Shown here: in pieces, positions 45,465-55,607 of the stretch | How the letters are laid out: every line of letters begins with the position of its first letter | Position numbering within the stretch: the stretch's first letter is position 1 | Source: Alistipes senegalensis | GTDB taxonomy: Bacteria; Pseudomonadota; Gammaproteobacteria; Burkholderiales; Burkholderiaceae_D | Direction: 5' to 3' | Assembly (NCBI GenBank): GCA_023664945.1 | Contig: JAMPER010000001.1 | Coordinates: 420,179 to 484,178, forward strand | DNA length: 64,000 nt | Made by a program: the position numbers and the translations under genes | The notes under the pieces: model-generated | What the model saw: the letters and a program-made list of their open reading frames with translations, nothing else | Told to the model about the DNA's origin: nothing | Databases searched by the model: none

Positions 45465-45788
45465 ATGAAAAATCAGTTGGCAGGCCTGATGAAGCAGGCT
45501 CAGGCAATGCAGCAGAATATGCAGAAAATGCAGGAGGAGCTGGCGCAGACTATGGTTGAGGGGCAGTCTGGCGCGGGGATGGTGACGGTGCAGATGAGCT
45601 GCAAATTTTCTGTTTCCCGTGTTTCGATTGATCCTTCCCTGATGGGAGACGACAAAGAGATGCTGGAAGACCTGATAGCGGCTGCCTTTAATGATGCGGT
45701 TCGCAAGGCGGAAACGGCTGCGCAGGAAAAGATGAGCAGTCTGTCAGCAGGCCTGCCTTTGCCGCCCGGATTCAAGATGCCTTTCTGA
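45465..45788 (+). CDS. ybaB: nucleoid-associated protein YbaB/EbfC
   Basis: This 107-residue DNA-binding protein has the family pattern: a helical N-terminus rich in Met, Gln and Lys ([22 protein letters not shown]), the core [18 protein letters not shown] and the final [10 protein letters not shown]. It forms tweezer-like dimers on DNA. It lies 12 bases after dnaX and before recR, a conserved order. Confidence 0.95.
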   Translation: MKNQLAGLMKQAQAMQQNMQKMQEELAQTMVEGQSGAGMVTVQMSCKFSVSRVSIDPSLMGDDKEMLEDLIAAAFNDAVRKAETAAQEKMSSLSAGLPLPPGFKMPF

Positions 45789-45800
45789 CGCGCGGATGCC

Positions 45801-46394
45801 GTGACGAGTTTATCTCTTCGCGCTTTGACCGAGGCGCTCCGGCGTCTGCCTGGCGTTGGCCCAAAATCGGCGCAGCGGATGGCTTATCATCTGCTTCAGC
45901 ATGACAGGGAGGGGGCGCGGCAGTTGAGCAGTGCGTTGTCTGATGCGGTAGAAAAGGTCCGGCATTGCGAGCGCTGCAATACGTTTACGGAGGAACCGGT
46001 TTGCGGCATGTGCATGAATCCGGAGCGTGACCAGAGCCTTTTGTGCGTGACAGAAACGCCGGCAGATATGCTGGTGATTGAGCAGACGCTGGCTTACAAG
46101 GGGTTGTATTTTGTTCTGATGGGCAGCCTTTCGCCGCTTGACGGTATCGGCCCACGTGAGATCAGCCTGGGGCGGCTGATCTCACGGGCAACGGATGGCA
46201 AGGTGGCGGAGGTGGTGCTGGCGACCAGTTTCAATAATGAAGGAGAGGCGACCGCGCACTATATCGCCGAGATGCTTAAGGCGCGCGGGGTTCGGGTCAG
46301 CCGCTTGGCAAGGGGGGTGCCTGTCGGGGCAGAGCTGGAGTATGTGGATATCGGTACGGTTGCCAGGGCGCTTTTGGACAGGCGGACGACCTGA
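45801..46394 (+). CDS. recR: recombination protein RecR
   Basis: RecR works with RecF and RecO to load RecA at gaps. The 197-residue protein has a helix-hairpin-helix ([20 protein letters not shown]), a zinc finger ([16 protein letters not shown]) and a Toprim domain ([13 protein letters not shown]). The start is GTG with no clear Shine-Dalgarno sequence; coupling to ybaB 12 bases upstream may help. Its stop overlaps the cysM ATG by one base. Confidence 0.95.
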   Translation: MTSLSLRALTEALRRLPGVGPKSAQRMAYHLLQHDREGARQLSSALSDAVEKVRHCERCNTFTEEPVCGMCMNPERDQSLLCVTETPADMLVIEQTLAYKGLYFVLMGSLSPLDGIGPREISLGRLISRATDGKVAEVVLATSFNNEGEATAHYIAEMLKARGVRVSRLARGVPVGAELEYVDIGTVARALLDRRTT

Positions 46395-47305
46395 TGACGG
46401 TTTTGAGGAATTTTTCCCGGCAGTTTGAGGAAGCGATTGGCAATACGCCGTTGGCACCGCTTGTCCGGTTGCCCGGAAAAGCGGGCGGTTTGCGCAACAA
46501 TGTGGTTTTGGCCAAGCTGGAAGGGAGCAATCCGTCCGGTTCGCTGAAAGATCGCGCGATGTATGCGATGGTGCATTATGCCCAGGAGCGGGGTGTTATC
46601 CGCCCGGGCGACAGGCTGATTGAGGCGACCAATGGCAATTCGGGGATTGCGCTTGCCATGATTGCGGCAAGAAAAGGTTACCGCTGCAAGCTGGTTATGC
46701 CGGAGAGTACCAGCCGTGAAAAACAGCAGTGTATGGCGGCTTACGGGGCAGAAATTGCATTGACGCCTGCTTTGTCCGGGATGGCGTTTGCGCGCAGGCT
46801 GGTGGACAAGATGGTAAAGGAAGGCCTGGGTGTGACGCTGAACCAGTATGCCAATCCGGATAACCCACGCGCCCATTATGAAACGACAGGGCCGGAAATA
46901 TGGCAGGCGACGGATGGCAGGGTAACGCATGTGGTGGGCGCGATGGGCACAACCGGGACGCTGATGGGGATTGCACGCTTCCTGAAAGAAAAGAACAGCG
47001 GTGTGCAGGTTATCGGCGTGGAACCGGCCGGCCGTATCCCGGGGATGCAGAAGTGGTCTGATGATGCCATGCCGGAGATTTTTGACGGGCGGCTGCTGGA
47101 CCGGATAATGTTGGTCAGCCAGGCCAGCGCAGAGTATATGGCCAGGCGTCTGGCGCTGGAAGAAGGCCTGTTTTGCGGGCTTTCCTCTGCGGCGGCTTGC
47201 CAGGCGGCTTTGCAATTGGCGGCCGGGGAAGAAAATGCAACGATTGTTTTTATCGCGGGGGACAGGGGAGACCGTTATCTTTCCATGGGTTTTTTCCCTG
47301 CGTGA
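46394..47305 (+). CDS. cysM: cysteine synthase B
   Basis: CysM is a PLP enzyme that makes cysteine or S-sulfocysteine from O-acetylserine. The 303-residue protein has the PLP lysine K52 in EGSNPSGSLKDRAM, the substrate loop ATNGNSGIALAM, the phosphate-binding GAMGTTGTLMG and the C-terminal GLSSAA. The arginine-containing NPSGSLKDR context is typical of the CysM branch rather than CysK. It follows recR with a one-base stop/start overlap. Confidence 0.9.
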   Translation: MTVLRNFSRQFEEAIGNTPLAPLVRLPGKAGGLRNNVVLAKLEGSNPSGSLKDRAMYAMVHYAQERGVIRPGDRLIEATNGNSGIALAMIAARKGYRCKLVMPESTSREKQQCMAAYGAEIALTPALSGMAFARRLVDKMVKEGLGVTLNQYANPDNPRAHYETTGPEIWQATDGRVTHVVGAMGTTGTLMGIARFLKEKNSGVQVIGVEPAGRIPGMQKWSDDAMPEIFDGRLLDRIMLVSQASAEYMARRLALEEGLFCGLSSAAACQAALQLAAGEENATIVFIAGDRGDRYLSMGFFPA

Positions 47306-47332
47306 TGCCTGGAAAATAAATTGATAAAAACA

Positions 47333-47361
47333 TTGCCAGAAAGGGCATGGGCGATTACAAT
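47333..47361 (+). promoter_or_regulatory. promoter of rpsT
   Basis: TTGCCA (47333-47338) and TACAAT (47356-47361) are separated by 17 bases. The start would be near 47368, giving a leader of about 75 bases before the rpsT ATG. Confidence 0.75.
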
Positions 47362-47441
47362 TAAAAGCTACGCAAAATTTCTGTGCTGCCGTTCAGGTTG
47401 AAGGCAGCCACCTATTTAACCGGTTTTTAGGATTTCTCGAT

Positions 47442-47723
47442 ATGGCAAATACCGCGCAGGCACGTAAACGCGCTCGTCAGGCAGTCAAAAGGAATGCGCA
47501 TAATTCCAGCCAGCGTTCAGCGTTGCGTACGGCAATCAAGGCTGTCAAAAAAGCAATTGAAATGGGCAACAAGGAAGCGGCAGCCGCCGTTTTTTCCAAG
47601 ACGGTTTCTATTATTGACCGTATTGCCGATAAGAAAAGGATTCACAAAAACAAGGCTGCCCGTCATAAAAGCCGCCTTGCCGCCGCTCTGAAGGCATTGT
47701 CGCAAAAAGAAGCGGCTGCCTGA
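47442..47723 (+). CDS. rpsT: 30S ribosomal protein S20
   Basis: S20 is a primary 16S rRNA-binding protein. The 93-residue, strongly basic helical protein begins [21 protein letters not shown] and contains [21 protein letters not shown], the family signature. It has its own promoter and a perfect hairpin terminator. Confidence 0.97.
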   Translation: MANTAQARKRARQAVKRNAHNSSQRSALRTAIKAVKKAIEMGNKEAAAAVFSKTVSIIDRIADKKRIHKNKAARHKSRLAAALKALSQKEAAA

Positions 47724-47747
47724 GCTGACCGGCATACCTGTTTTGCT

Positions 47748-47782
47748 GCACGCGCTATATGTTGATAGCGCGTGCATTTTTT
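47748..47782 (+). terminator. intrinsic terminator after rpsT
   Basis: The perfect 12-bp arms TGCACGCGCTAT (47748-47759) and ATAGCGCGTGCA (47765-47776) with a five-base loop are followed by T6 (47777-47782). Confidence 0.95.
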
Positions 47783-47786
47783 ATGG

Positions 47787-48731
47787 CTACCGGGACTGAT
47801 AGCGATAGCCAAATTCTTTTTCAAAGCGGCCGGCAATTTCGGCTGCGGTCATCAGCGGGGGCTGGGGTCCCTGGTGCGCGATTTTGATTGCGCCCATCAA
47901 ATTGCCAAGCCGGCCGCAAGTGGGCAGATCCATTCCGTTGGTAAGCCCGTATATCAGCCCTGCACGGAAGGCGTCGCCGCATCCTGTCGGGTCGAGTGCT
48001 GTTTCTACCTTGACGCATGGCAGGGTGATTTTTTCTGCTGAAGTATAAATATCGACGCCCCGTTCGCCCAGGGTGACTATCAGGGCTTTTACCCGGGAAG
48101 CGATGTCTTTTTCTGTCCATCCGGTTTCCTGGGTCAGCATGGCGGCTTCGTAATCATTGACAGTGACATAGTCGGCCTGCTCGATGAATTGGCAAAGCTC
48201 GCTTTTTGTGAACATGGGCAGGCCCTGGCCCGGATCGAAGATGAAAGGAATGCCTTTTGCCGCACAGTCTTTGGCATGCTGCAACATGCCCTCGCGGCCA
48301 TCGGGAGAGACGATTGCCAGCTGGATGGGCTCGGCAATTTCTTTCAGGTGGTTCCGGTGGGAGAAGGACATGGCTCCCGGGTGAAAGGCGGTGATCTGGT
48401 TTTTGTCTTTGTCTGTTGTGATGAAAGCCTGTGCAGTAAAGGCTTGCTGGATGGTGGTAATGTACCGGCAGGGGATGTCCAGGCTGGCGAGCCTTTCCAG
48501 GTAGGGGGCGCCGTCAGCCCCGATGGTTGCCATGATCAGGGGTGTGCCGCCCAGCATTTTCAGGTTGTAGGCGATGTTGCCGGCACAACCGCCGAATTCC
48601 CGGCGCATGGAAGGCACCAGGAAGGCGACGTTTAAGTTATGCAGCTGGTCGGGCAGGATGGAATCGGAGAAACGATCAGGAAAGGTCATGATCGTATCGT
48701 AAGCAATGGAGCCACAGATTAAGGATGACAT
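47787..48731 (-). CDS. PfkB-family carbohydrate (adenosine-like) kinase
   Basis: This 314-residue member of the ribokinase/PfkB family has an N-terminal GSIAYDTIMTFP, the substrate-loop block GGCAGNIAYNL near residue 47 and the catalytic DPTGCGDAFRAGL near 250. It resembles the adenosine-kinase-like branch common after the prmA/zinc-ribbon cluster in Burkholderiales. The substrate is not certain; a nucleoside or a sugar is possible. It lies 14 bases after the zinc-ribbon gene on the same strand. Confidence 0.85.
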   Translation of the reverse strand: MSSLICGSIAYDTIMTFPDRFSDSILPDQLHNLNVAFLVPSMRREFGGCAGNIAYNLKMLGGTPLIMATIGADGAPYLERLASLDIPCRYITTIQQAFTAQAFITTDKDKNQITAFHPGAMSFSHRNHLKEIAEPIQLAIVSPDGREGMLQHAKDCAAKGIPFIFDPGQGLPMFTKSELCQFIEQADYVTVNDYEAAMLTQETGWTEKDIASRVKALIVTLGERGVDIYTSAEKITLPCVKVETALDPTGCGDAFRAGLIYGLTNGMDLPTCGRLGNLMGAIKIAHQGPQPPLMTAAEIAGRFEKEFGYRYQSR

Positions 48732-48745
48732 AGCAGTATGAAAAG

Positions 48746-50098
48746 TTAGGGATAAAAAAGGGAAATGCGGTAATCTGTATTCAGTTCGGTTTTTATCTGA
48801 AGATAAAGTTTGACCGATTCTTCCGCGTAGGGCGGGATGCCCCTGGTGATGTAGCTGGCATCGGGGAGATAATCGGCCGGGGCAAGGACTTTTCGAACCG
48901 TCGGTTGTTTATCCGGATCTGTCAGGGTCAGTTCGACATGCGGCCAGGACTGGTAGGAAGAACTGCTGTTTCGCAGCAGCAGGGAAAGGGCGTATTTGTC
49001 TTTCAGATCGGGAATGGCCTGAAGCTCGCTGGATTCAATGGAGAAAGCGGAAATGCGTGTTTCCAGGCGGCGGGGGCAGGCAAACAGGTGGCAGGCTTTT
49101 GTGATGGCAGGTTCTGCCGGCGGCCACCATACGGTCATGCGGTCCGAGAACAGGTACAGGCATTGTATGGCCAGTATGCCGAAAAGAATCAGGGTGAGTG
49201 CGCCAAAGAGGATGGTGGAAAAAAGGCTTCGCTGTTTTTTCCGGCGGCCTTTTTTGACAAAATCCGGCTCTTTGGGCAGACGGCTGGTCGTGGTTTCTTC
49301 TACTTTTGGCTTTCCGGCAGGAACGGTATAGGCGGGATCCATGAGCGGATCGGCGTCTTCTTGTTGCGGGCGGGAACGGGAAGGTTGTCCGGGAAGCGGC
49401 GTGGATGCCGGAGTATCCGCTGGCGCAGCACGGTCTTTGGCATAAGAAGAGAGTGTGACGGTTGCTGCATCGTCTTCCAGACGGGGGGCAAATGACTGGA
49501 CAGCGCCGGTTCCTGTTTCTTCTGATGCGGCATAAAGCGAAAGATCTGCCAAGCGTTTGGCAGGGAAAACCGGCGTGAGCGTTTTTTCCGGGGAAGGCTC
49601 GGCGCGGGGTTCGGACGGCACAGATGCGGCAGGCGGGCGGCGGGGTTCTTTTTTTTCCGGTTTTTTTGGCAGTTCCCGGGGAGAAAGCTGTTTTGCGGCT
49701 TGTCCCAGTTCCAGCGAAAGCGCGGAGATTTCTTCTTCCAGTGTGTCGAACAGGGCGGCGTTTTCCGGCGGGGCGTTGATATCCTCTTCTGCCAAAGAGA
49801 GTGTGATTTCGTCTTCTGTATCCGGTTCGGGAGGAAGGGATGCCGCCAGAGGCTGACGGTCTTTTTCCGATGGTGAGGGCTCGGAAAAAGGGGGAAGGGC
49901 CTCTGGAAGCTGAAGGGTTTTTCCTCCATCCGCAAGCGGGATATCTTTTTCGGCAGGCGATTCTGCCTGGAGGTAATTGGCACCATTAAAGATTTGCTGG
50001 CATACGCCGCACCTCACGGCACCGTTGTAAAGTTTCAGCTGGTCATCGGTGACCTTGAAGAGGGTTTGGCAGTGCGGGCATTTTGTGACGCGGATCAT
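48746..50098 (-). CDS. zinc-ribbon and DUF3426 membrane protein
   Basis: This 450-residue protein starts with an MJ0042-type zinc ribbon (CPHCQTLFKV...VRCGVCQQIFNG), continues with a long acidic, Pro-rich low-complexity region (about 40-300), one membrane helix (STILFGALTLILFGILAIQCLYLF) and a C-terminal DUF3426 domain (SSYQSWPHVELTLTD), probably periplasmic. The function is unknown. The ATG at 50098 overlaps the prmA stop by four bases. Confidence 0.8.
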   Translation of the reverse strand: MIRVTKCPHCQTLFKVTDDQLKLYNGAVRCGVCQQIFNGANYLQAESPAEKDIPLADGGKTLQLPEALPPFSEPSPSEKDRQPLAASLPPEPDTEDEITLSLAEEDINAPPENAALFDTLEEEISALSLELGQAAKQLSPRELPKKPEKKEPRRPPAASVPSEPRAEPSPEKTLTPVFPAKRLADLSLYAASEETGTGAVQSFAPRLEDDAATVTLSSYAKDRAAPADTPASTPLPGQPSRSRPQQEDADPLMDPAYTVPAGKPKVEETTTSRLPKEPDFVKKGRRKKQRSLFSTILFGALTLILFGILAIQCLYLFSDRMTVWWPPAEPAITKACHLFACPRRLETRISAFSIESSELQAIPDLKDKYALSLLLRNSSSSYQSWPHVELTLTDPDKQPTVRKVLAPADYLPDASYITRGIPPYAEESVKLYLQIKTELNTDYRISLFYP

Positions 50099-51015
50099 GC
50101 CGGTTTTGCCTTTTCGGTCAGGGTGCCTGACAGGGCGACCCATCCTTCAAGATGGCGCAGGGATGAGAGGGCAAGCCAGGGGGCATAGGCGGCAATGACT
50201 TCTTTTTCCTGCCAGTCGAGAATGCCGGAAAGCAGCAGGCGGCCTCCGGGTTTGATGCGGCTGGCCAGGGTTTTTGCCAGCGCCTGCAGGGGGCCGGAAA
50301 GGATGTTGGCGACAACGATATCGTACTGGCCTGTTATTTTTTCCTCATATTGGCCGGGCAGATAAAAGTGGGTGCTGCACTGGTTGTCCGCGGCGTTTTC
50401 CTGTGCGGTGGCAACGGCCTGGGTGTCAATATCCACGCCGTCAACCCGGCTGGCACCGAGTTTGCAGGCAGCAATAGCCAAAATACCGGAGCCGCAGCCG
50501 TAATCCAGAAGCGACATGCCGGGTTGGACCTGTTCTTCGAGCCACTCCAGGCAAAGCCGGGTTGTGGGGTGGCTGCCGGTGCCAAAGGCAAGGCCAGGAT
50601 CCAGTTGGAGTACGATGCCGTTACTGTCCGGGGCGGTGTGCCAGCTGGGGACAATCCAGATATTTTTGCCGATATGGATCGGATCAAACTGGGCCTGTGT
50701 TTCGCGCACCCAGTCTTTTGCCGGGACTTCACGCACAAAAAAGGGGGGCGGGGCATCCATGCCGCATTCACCGGCTGCCATGGAAAGGATTTCCTGGGCG
50801 TTTTTATCAGCGGCAATTAAGGCAATGACCCGGCTGTGCTGCCAGACATGTTCCGGATCATCAGCTCCCGGTTCCCCGAAAATCGGCTTTTCTGCGGCGG
50901 TTCCTTCATCGGCATCCTCAACGGTTACCGACATGGCGCCTGCCTCCAAAAGCGCATCTGAGAAACGCACAGTCTGTGCGTAGTCGATTTCCAGTACAAC
51001 TTCGTTCCAGCTCAC
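50095..51015 (-). CDS. prmA: ribosomal protein L11 methyltransferase
   Basis: PrmA trimethylates L11 using S-adenosylmethionine. The 306-residue protein has the N-terminal substrate-binding domain (MSWNEVVLEIDYAQTVRFSDALLEAGAMSV, read as two segments), the DPGLAFGTGSHPTTRLCLEWL block, the SAM site DYGCGSGILAIAA and the NILSGPL motif. It lies 25 bases after accC in the aroQ-accB-accC-prmA run. Confidence 0.94.
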   Translation of the reverse strand: MSWNEVVLEIDYAQTVRFSDALLEAGAMSVTVEDADEGTAAEKPIFGEPGADDPEHVWQHSRVIALIAADKNAQEILSMAAGECGMDAPPPFFVREVPAKDWVRETQAQFDPIHIGKNIWIVPSWHTAPDSNGIVLQLDPGLAFGTGSHPTTRLCLEWLEEQVQPGMSLLDYGCGSGILAIAACKLGASRVDGVDIDTQAVATAQENAADNQCSTHFYLPGQYEEKITGQYDIVVANILSGPLQALAKTLASRIKPGGRLLLSGILDWQEKEVIAAYAPWLALSSLRHLEGWVALSGTLTEKAKPA

Positions 51016-51040
51016 GTGTGGCTCCTGACAAGAGGGAATA

Positions 51041-52405
51041 TCAGGTATTTTGCTTGTCGGAAAACATATCCGCCAGTTTTTGTTCCAGGTAATGGATGTT
51101 GGTTCCCCCCTGGTTAAAGCAGGGGTCGGCCATCAGGTTGCGGTGCAAATCGATATTGGTTTTGATTCCTTCAACAACCATTTCCGACAGGCCTACTTGC
51201 ATACGCCGGATTGCCTGTTCGCGGGTTGCGCCGTAAGCGATGATTTTTCCAATCATGGAATCGTAGTTGGGCGGGACGGTATAACCGGCATAGACATGTG
51301 AATCGACCCGGATGCCGGGGCCGCCGGGCACATGCCAGGCGGTGACTTTCCCGGGGGAGGGAACGAAGGTGTACGGGTCTTCCGCATTGATCCGGCATTC
51401 AATGGCGTGTCCGGTCAGGTTGATGTCGCGCTGGCGGTAGCGCAGTTTTTCACCGGAGGCTATCCGTATCTGTTCCTGGATAATGTCCACGCCGGTAATC
51501 ATTTCCGTGATGGGGTGTTCGACCTGGACGCGGGTATTCATTTCAATGAAATAGAATTCGCCTTTTTCGTACAGGAATTCAAAGGTGCCGGCTCCCCTGA
51601 ATCCCAGTTTTTTGCAGGCTTCGACGCAACGGTCGCCGATGCGCTCAATCTGGCGCCTGGGAATGTCCGGCGCAGGGGCTTCCTCAATAACTTTCTGGTG
51701 GCGGCGCTGCATGGAACAGTCGCGTTCTCCCAGCCATACGGCGTTTTTGAACTGGTCGGCCAGCACCTGGATTTCAATGTGGCGCGGGTTTTCCAGAAAT
51801 TTCTCCATATAGACTTCCGGATTGCCGAAGGCGCTGCCGGCTTCGGCTTTTGTCATGGCAACGGCGTTTAAGAGGGCCGCTTCGGTATGGACGACACGCA
51901 TGCCGCGGCCGCCACCGCCGCCGGCTGCCTTGATGATGACCGGATAACCGATTTTCCGGGCAACATGGATCATTTCTTTGGTGTCGTCCGTCAATGCGCC
52001 GTCGGAACCGGGAACGCAGGGCACCCCGGCCTTGATCATGGCCTGCTTGGCCGAGACTTTGTCTCCCATGGTACGGATGGATTCCGGTCTGGGACCGATG
52101 AAGATGAATCCGGATTGTTCAACCCGTTCGGCAAAATCGGCATTTTCGGCGAGGAAGCCATAGCCAGGGTGGATGGCTTCAGCATCAGTGACTTCAGCCG
52201 CGCTGATGATGGCGGGCATGTTGAGGTAACTGGCGGCAGAAGAAGCGGGGCCGATGCAGACGGATTCATCAGCCAGGCGGACATATTTGGCTTCCCGGTC
52301 AACTTCGGAATGGACAACGACGGTTTTTATCCCCATTTCCCGGCAGGCACGCTGGATACGCAAAGCGATTTCGCCGCGGTTGGCAATCAGAATTTTTTCG
52401 AACAT
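51041..52405 (-). CDS. accC: biotin carboxylase subunit of acetyl-CoA carboxylase
   Basis: AccC carboxylates the biotin on AccB with bicarbonate and ATP, the first step of fatty acid synthesis. The 454-residue ATP-grasp protein starts [17 protein letters not shown] and has the glycine-rich loop [14 protein letters not shown] near residue 160, the [12 protein letters not shown] segment, and the catalytic [14 protein letters not shown] near 290. It follows accB by 56 bases. Confidence 0.97.
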   Translation of the reverse strand: MFEKILIANRGEIALRIQRACREMGIKTVVVHSEVDREAKYVRLADESVCIGPASSAASYLNMPAIISAAEVTDAEAIHPGYGFLAENADFAERVEQSGFIFIGPRPESIRTMGDKVSAKQAMIKAGVPCVPGSDGALTDDTKEMIHVARKIGYPVIIKAAGGGGGRGMRVVHTEAALLNAVAMTKAEAGSAFGNPEVYMEKFLENPRHIEIQVLADQFKNAVWLGERDCSMQRRHQKVIEEAPAPDIPRRQIERIGDRCVEACKKLGFRGAGTFEFLYEKGEFYFIEMNTRVQVEHPITEMITGVDIIQEQIRIASGEKLRYRQRDINLTGHAIECRINAEDPYTFVPSPGKVTAWHVPGGPGIRVDSHVYAGYTVPPNYDSMIGKIIAYGATREQAIRRMQVGLSEMVVEGIKTNIDLHRNLMADPCFNQGGTNIHYLEQKLADMFSDKQNT

Positions 52406-52461
52406 GGCGTCAGGCTATCCTGAAAATCAAAAAGAGAAAGAAACAGGCAGAACCCGCCTTT

Positions 52462-52926
52462 TTATCCTATGATGAAAAGCGGCTGCGCATATTCAACCGG
52501 GTGGCCGTTTTCAACCAGTATTTGCTTGATGGTGCCGGAAGTTTCCGCTTCAATCTCGTTTAAGAGTTTCATCGCTTCAATAATGCACAGGGTGTCGCCC
52601 TGTTTGACTGTCGAGCCGACTTCGACAAAAGGCGGGTTGCCCGGTGCGGATGCCGCGTAAAAGGTTCCTACCATGGGGGATTTGACTACATGTCCCTGCG
52701 GTTCGGCCGGTTCGTCTGTTTTTGCCGGTTCATTGCTGCCCGGGGTGGCCTGCGGCGCTGCCTGTGCCGGCTGCGGCATGGCCGGCGGCTGCATAAAGAC
52801 GGGCTGCGCCGGCAAGGGCGTGTTTTTAACGATACGTACCTGGCTGTCGCCTTCGGTTACCTCAAGTTCCGCGATTTGCGATTCGGCAACCAGGTCAATC
52901 AGGGTTTTTAGTTTGCGAAGATCCAT
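52462..52926 (-). CDS. accB: biotin carboxyl carrier protein of acetyl-CoA carboxylase
   Basis: AccB carries the biotin of acetyl-CoA carboxylase. The 154-residue protein has a helical N-terminus ([21 protein letters not shown]), a Pro/Ala-rich linker and a biotinyl domain in which K120 of [10 protein letters not shown] is the biotinylated lysine. The ATG at 52926 matches the family; a longer frame upstream adds an unrelated 22 residues. Its biotin could come from the bioADB pathway encoded at 8-11 kb. Confidence 0.96.
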   Translation of the reverse strand: MDLRKLKTLIDLVAESQIAELEVTEGDSQVRIVKNTPLPAQPVFMQPPAMPQPAQAAPQATPGSNEPAKTDEPAEPQGHVVKSPMVGTFYAASAPGNPPFVEVGSTVKQGDTLCIIEAMKLLNEIEAETSGTIKQILVENGHPVEYAQPLFIIG

Positions 52927-52957
52927 AGGAAATCCCGAAAAATGCGAAAAAGAAAAT

Positions 52958-53392
52958 TCAGTTATGCAGTGCAAATTCAATTGCCATGCCATAGCCTTTT
53001 ACGCCAAACCCGCATATTACACCTTTTGCAACAGGGGAAAGATAGGAATGGTGGCGGAAAGGCTCGCGCTGGTAAATATTGGAAATGTGCACCTCATAAA
53101 AGGGGATGGCGACGCCTGCCAGCGCATCGCGCAGGGCGACGCTGGTATGGGTCAGCCCGCCCGGGTTGATAATGATGGCTTCTACTCCTTCTTTTTTTGC
53201 GGCATGGATACGGTCAATCAGTGCGCCTTCGTGGTTGCTCTGGAAGCTGGAAAAGCGTCCGCCGGCCTGCAAAACCCTGTTTTGGGCTGCAGTTACCACG
53301 TCTTCCAGTGTTGCCGCCCCATAGATTTCAGGTTCCCTTGTGCCGAGAAGGTTCAGGTTGGGACCGTTTAGCAGGAGGATATGTTTAGCCAT
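52958..53392 (-). CDS. aroQ: type II 3-dehydroquinate dehydratase
   Basis: AroQ makes 3-dehydroshikimate in the shikimate pathway; AroE at 59.2 kb performs the next step. The 144-residue protein has [19 protein letters not shown] with the catalytic tyrosine, [24 protein letters not shown] and the HISN segment with the active-site histidine. It is first in the aroQ-accB-accC-prmA run. Confidence 0.96.
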   Translation of the reverse strand: MAKHILLLNGPNLNLLGTREPEIYGAATLEDVVTAAQNRVLQAGGRFSSFQSNHEGALIDRIHAAKKEGVEAIIINPGGLTHTSVALRDALAGVAIPFYEVHISNIYQREPFRHHSYLSPVAKGVICGFGVKGYGMAIEFALHN

Positions 53393-53493
53393 GTCTCGCG
53401 TTGCATGATTTATTGGGGAACTGGGTGCATTGTGCCGTTAAATGGCGGCTACTGGCAAGAAAAAAAGCAGTGGTTTGCCAAAAGAAAAGGCTG

Positions 53494-54132
53494 TTATTTT
53501 GGGGAGATAGCTGAATTTGCGGGATTTTCTATCAGGTGTTTTAGCTCGCTGATGCCGGCTCTTTCCATGGGTGCGCTGGCCGGCCTGGCCATTTTCCGCT
53601 GGTCATTCGGATGGAATATGGAGAGATGAAATATTTCTCCGTCATGATGAAAATGAATGGTCTCGGCTGCCTGGATGTTGTTCCTGGACAGTGGGGCGTC
53701 TGTGACGGAAATATCCCTGTTTTGGTTCAGGAGGCAGATTTCGACATCTTTGGGGTTTTCGGTAAAAAGGTGTAAGTGGATGTGGCTGTGTTCTCCTGCT
53801 GTGCCGTTAAGCACTGCGCCGGTCAGGCAGGGGTTGAATGCTGCGAGTTCTGTCATCATGCGAAGCGCGCTTTGGCGCAGATACGCCAGCCTGCTGCGCT
53901 GTGCCTTTCCCATGAAAAGGGTGTGATAGGTACGGAGGGCTTCTTCTATTTCCCGGTTGTCAGGCAACATTTTTCCCGGGAGGCGCCGGTTGCCCAGTAT
54001 CTGGCGCATGGCCTTTTTTTTTGCTGTCTCGTAGGAAGCCCCGTCTTCTGCGATCAGGCGTGCGGCAGCCGCGGCAATTTTGCCGCGCAGGCCCAAAGGG
54101 CCGGTTTGATATTCATTTCCCATGGCAATCAT
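53494..54132 (-). CDS. conserved unknown protein divergent from mpl
   Basis: This roughly 212-residue soluble protein has a helical N-terminal half (IAAAAARLIAEDGASYETAKKKAMRQIL, read in parts) and a C-terminal half with NGTAGEHSHIHLHLFTENPKDVEICLLN, which resembles a nucleotidyltransferase-like beta-sheet without an obvious catalytic triad. A similar gene sits beside mpl in other betaproteobacteria, as far as I recall. The role is unknown. The start is uncertain (ATG at 54132 or 54123; no clear ribosome site). Confidence 0.65.
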   Translation of the reverse strand: MIAMGNEYQTGPLGLRGKIAAAAARLIAEDGASYETAKKKAMRQILGNRRLPGKMLPDNREIEEALRTYHTLFMGKAQRSRLAYLRQSALRMMTELAAFNPCLTGAVLNGTAGEHSHIHLHLFTENPKDVEICLLNQNRDISVTDAPLSRNNIQAAETIHFHHDGEIFHLSIFHPNDQRKMARPASAPMERAGISELKHLIENPANSAISPK

Positions 54133-54200
54133 GATACGCTGGAACGCAAAAGGACGCGAGTCGGGTAGAATCGCTAAATTTGTTTTCGGCACATGACATG

Positions 54201-55607
54201 ATGCATATTCATATACTGGGTATTTGCGGCACTTTTATGGGGGGGCTGGCGGTATTGGCCAAGGCGGCAGGACACAAGGTAACCGGGTGCGATGCCAATG
54301 TGTATCCGCCGATGAGCACCCAGTTGCAGGAGCAGGGTATTGAGCTGATTCAGGGCTATGATGCCAGCCAGGTTGCCATGAAACCGGATCTTTTTATTGT
54401 CGGCAATGTGGTTTCCCGGGGGAATGCGCTCATGGAGGCAATCCTGAACCAGGGGTTGCCTTATATGTCCGGCCCGGAATGGATTGGACGGCATATTCTC
54501 CAAAACAGGTGGGTGCTGGCGGTTGCCGGTACGCATGGCAAGACAACAACAACATCCATGCTGGCCTGGATACTGGAAGCTGCCGGATATGCGCCCGGGT
54601 TTCTGGTGGGGGGTGTCCCGTTGAATTTTGGTATTTCTGCCCGGCTGGGCAGGGCCCCTGTTGCGGGAGGCACGCCGTTTTTCGTGATTGAGGCGGATGA
54701 ATACGATACGGCGTTTTTTGACAAGCGCAGCAAGTTTGTCCACTATCATGCCAAAACGGCTGTGCTGAATAACCTGGAGTATGACCATGCCGATATTTTC
54801 CCGGATGTGGGCGCAATAGAAACCCAGTTCCATCATTTTGTGCGGACGATTCCGGGAAACGGGCAGTGTATTGTGAATGCGCGCGAACCGGCGTTAAAAC
54901 GCGTTATGGAAAGAGGCTGCTGGAGTGAAACGGTCTGGTTCGGCGGCAATGATGGGAATGGCTGGACTTTCCGCGAGCAGGGCGCTTCGGCGTTTGATGT
55001 GTTTTTTGAGGGGAAGCGGCAGGGGCGCGCATCATGGGAGTTGACGGGGGAGCATAATTGCTTAAATGCGCTTGCCGCGATTGCGGCGGCGGCTCATGCA
55101 GGGGTTCCGCCGGCTGAGGCTATTGAGGCGCTTTCCGGTTTTAAAAGTGTCAGGCGGCGGATGGAGTTGCGCGGGACGGTAAACGGTATTCGGGTTTATG
55201 ATGATTTTGCGCATCATCCGACAGCGATTGCGACAACGTTGGCCGGGCTGCGGAATAAAATGGGGTCTGCTGAAAAGGGGCGGATTATTGCCGTTTTGGA
55301 ACCCCGCTCCAATACGATGAAGCTGGGTGCCATGAAGCAGGCGTTGCCGGGCAGCCTTGAAGAGGCGGATCTGGTGTTTGGTTACGGCGCGCTTTCGGGA
55401 AAAGATGCACTGACATGGGATTTGGCAGAGGCGCTTTCCCCGCTGGCTGAAAAGGCGGCGGTTTTCCACGATCTGGATGCGATGGCGAAAAAAATTGCGG
55501 AGACCGCACGGCCCGGTGACCATATTCTGGTGATGAGTAACGGCGGGTTTGGCAATGTTCACCAGAAAATTCTTGATGGGCTTTGCCTGAAAGCGATACC
55601 GTCATGA
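54201..55607 (+). CDS. mpl: UDP-MurNAc:L-alanyl-gamma-D-glutamyl-meso-diaminopimelate ligase
   Basis: Mpl recycles murein tripeptide by joining it to UDP-MurNAc. The 468-residue Mur-ligase protein starts MHIHILGICGTFMGGLAVLA, has the ATP loop VAGTHGKTTTTSML near residue 110, FVIEADEYDTAFFDKRSKFVHY (in two parts) and VYDDFAHHPTAI, and ends HILVMSNGGFGNVHQK. A second ATG directly before (54198) is an equal start candidate. Its stop overlaps the next gene by four bases. Confidence 0.95.
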   Translation: MHIHILGICGTFMGGLAVLAKAAGHKVTGCDANVYPPMSTQLQEQGIELIQGYDASQVAMKPDLFIVGNVVSRGNALMEAILNQGLPYMSGPEWIGRHILQNRWVLAVAGTHGKTTTTSMLAWILEAAGYAPGFLVGGVPLNFGISARLGRAPVAGGTPFFVIEADEYDTAFFDKRSKFVHYHAKTAVLNNLEYDHADIFPDVGAIETQFHHFVRTIPGNGQCIVNAREPALKRVMERGCWSETVWFGGNDGNGWTFREQGASAFDVFFEGKRQGRASWELTGEHNCLNALAAIAAAAHAGVPPAEAIEALSGFKSVRRRMELRGTVNGIRVYDDFAHHPTAIATTLAGLRNKMGSAEKGRIIAVLEPRSNTMKLGAMKQALPGSLEEADLVFGYGALSGKDALTWDLAEALSPLAEKAAVFHDLDAMAKKIAETARPGDHILVMSNGGFGNVHQKILDGLCLKAIPS

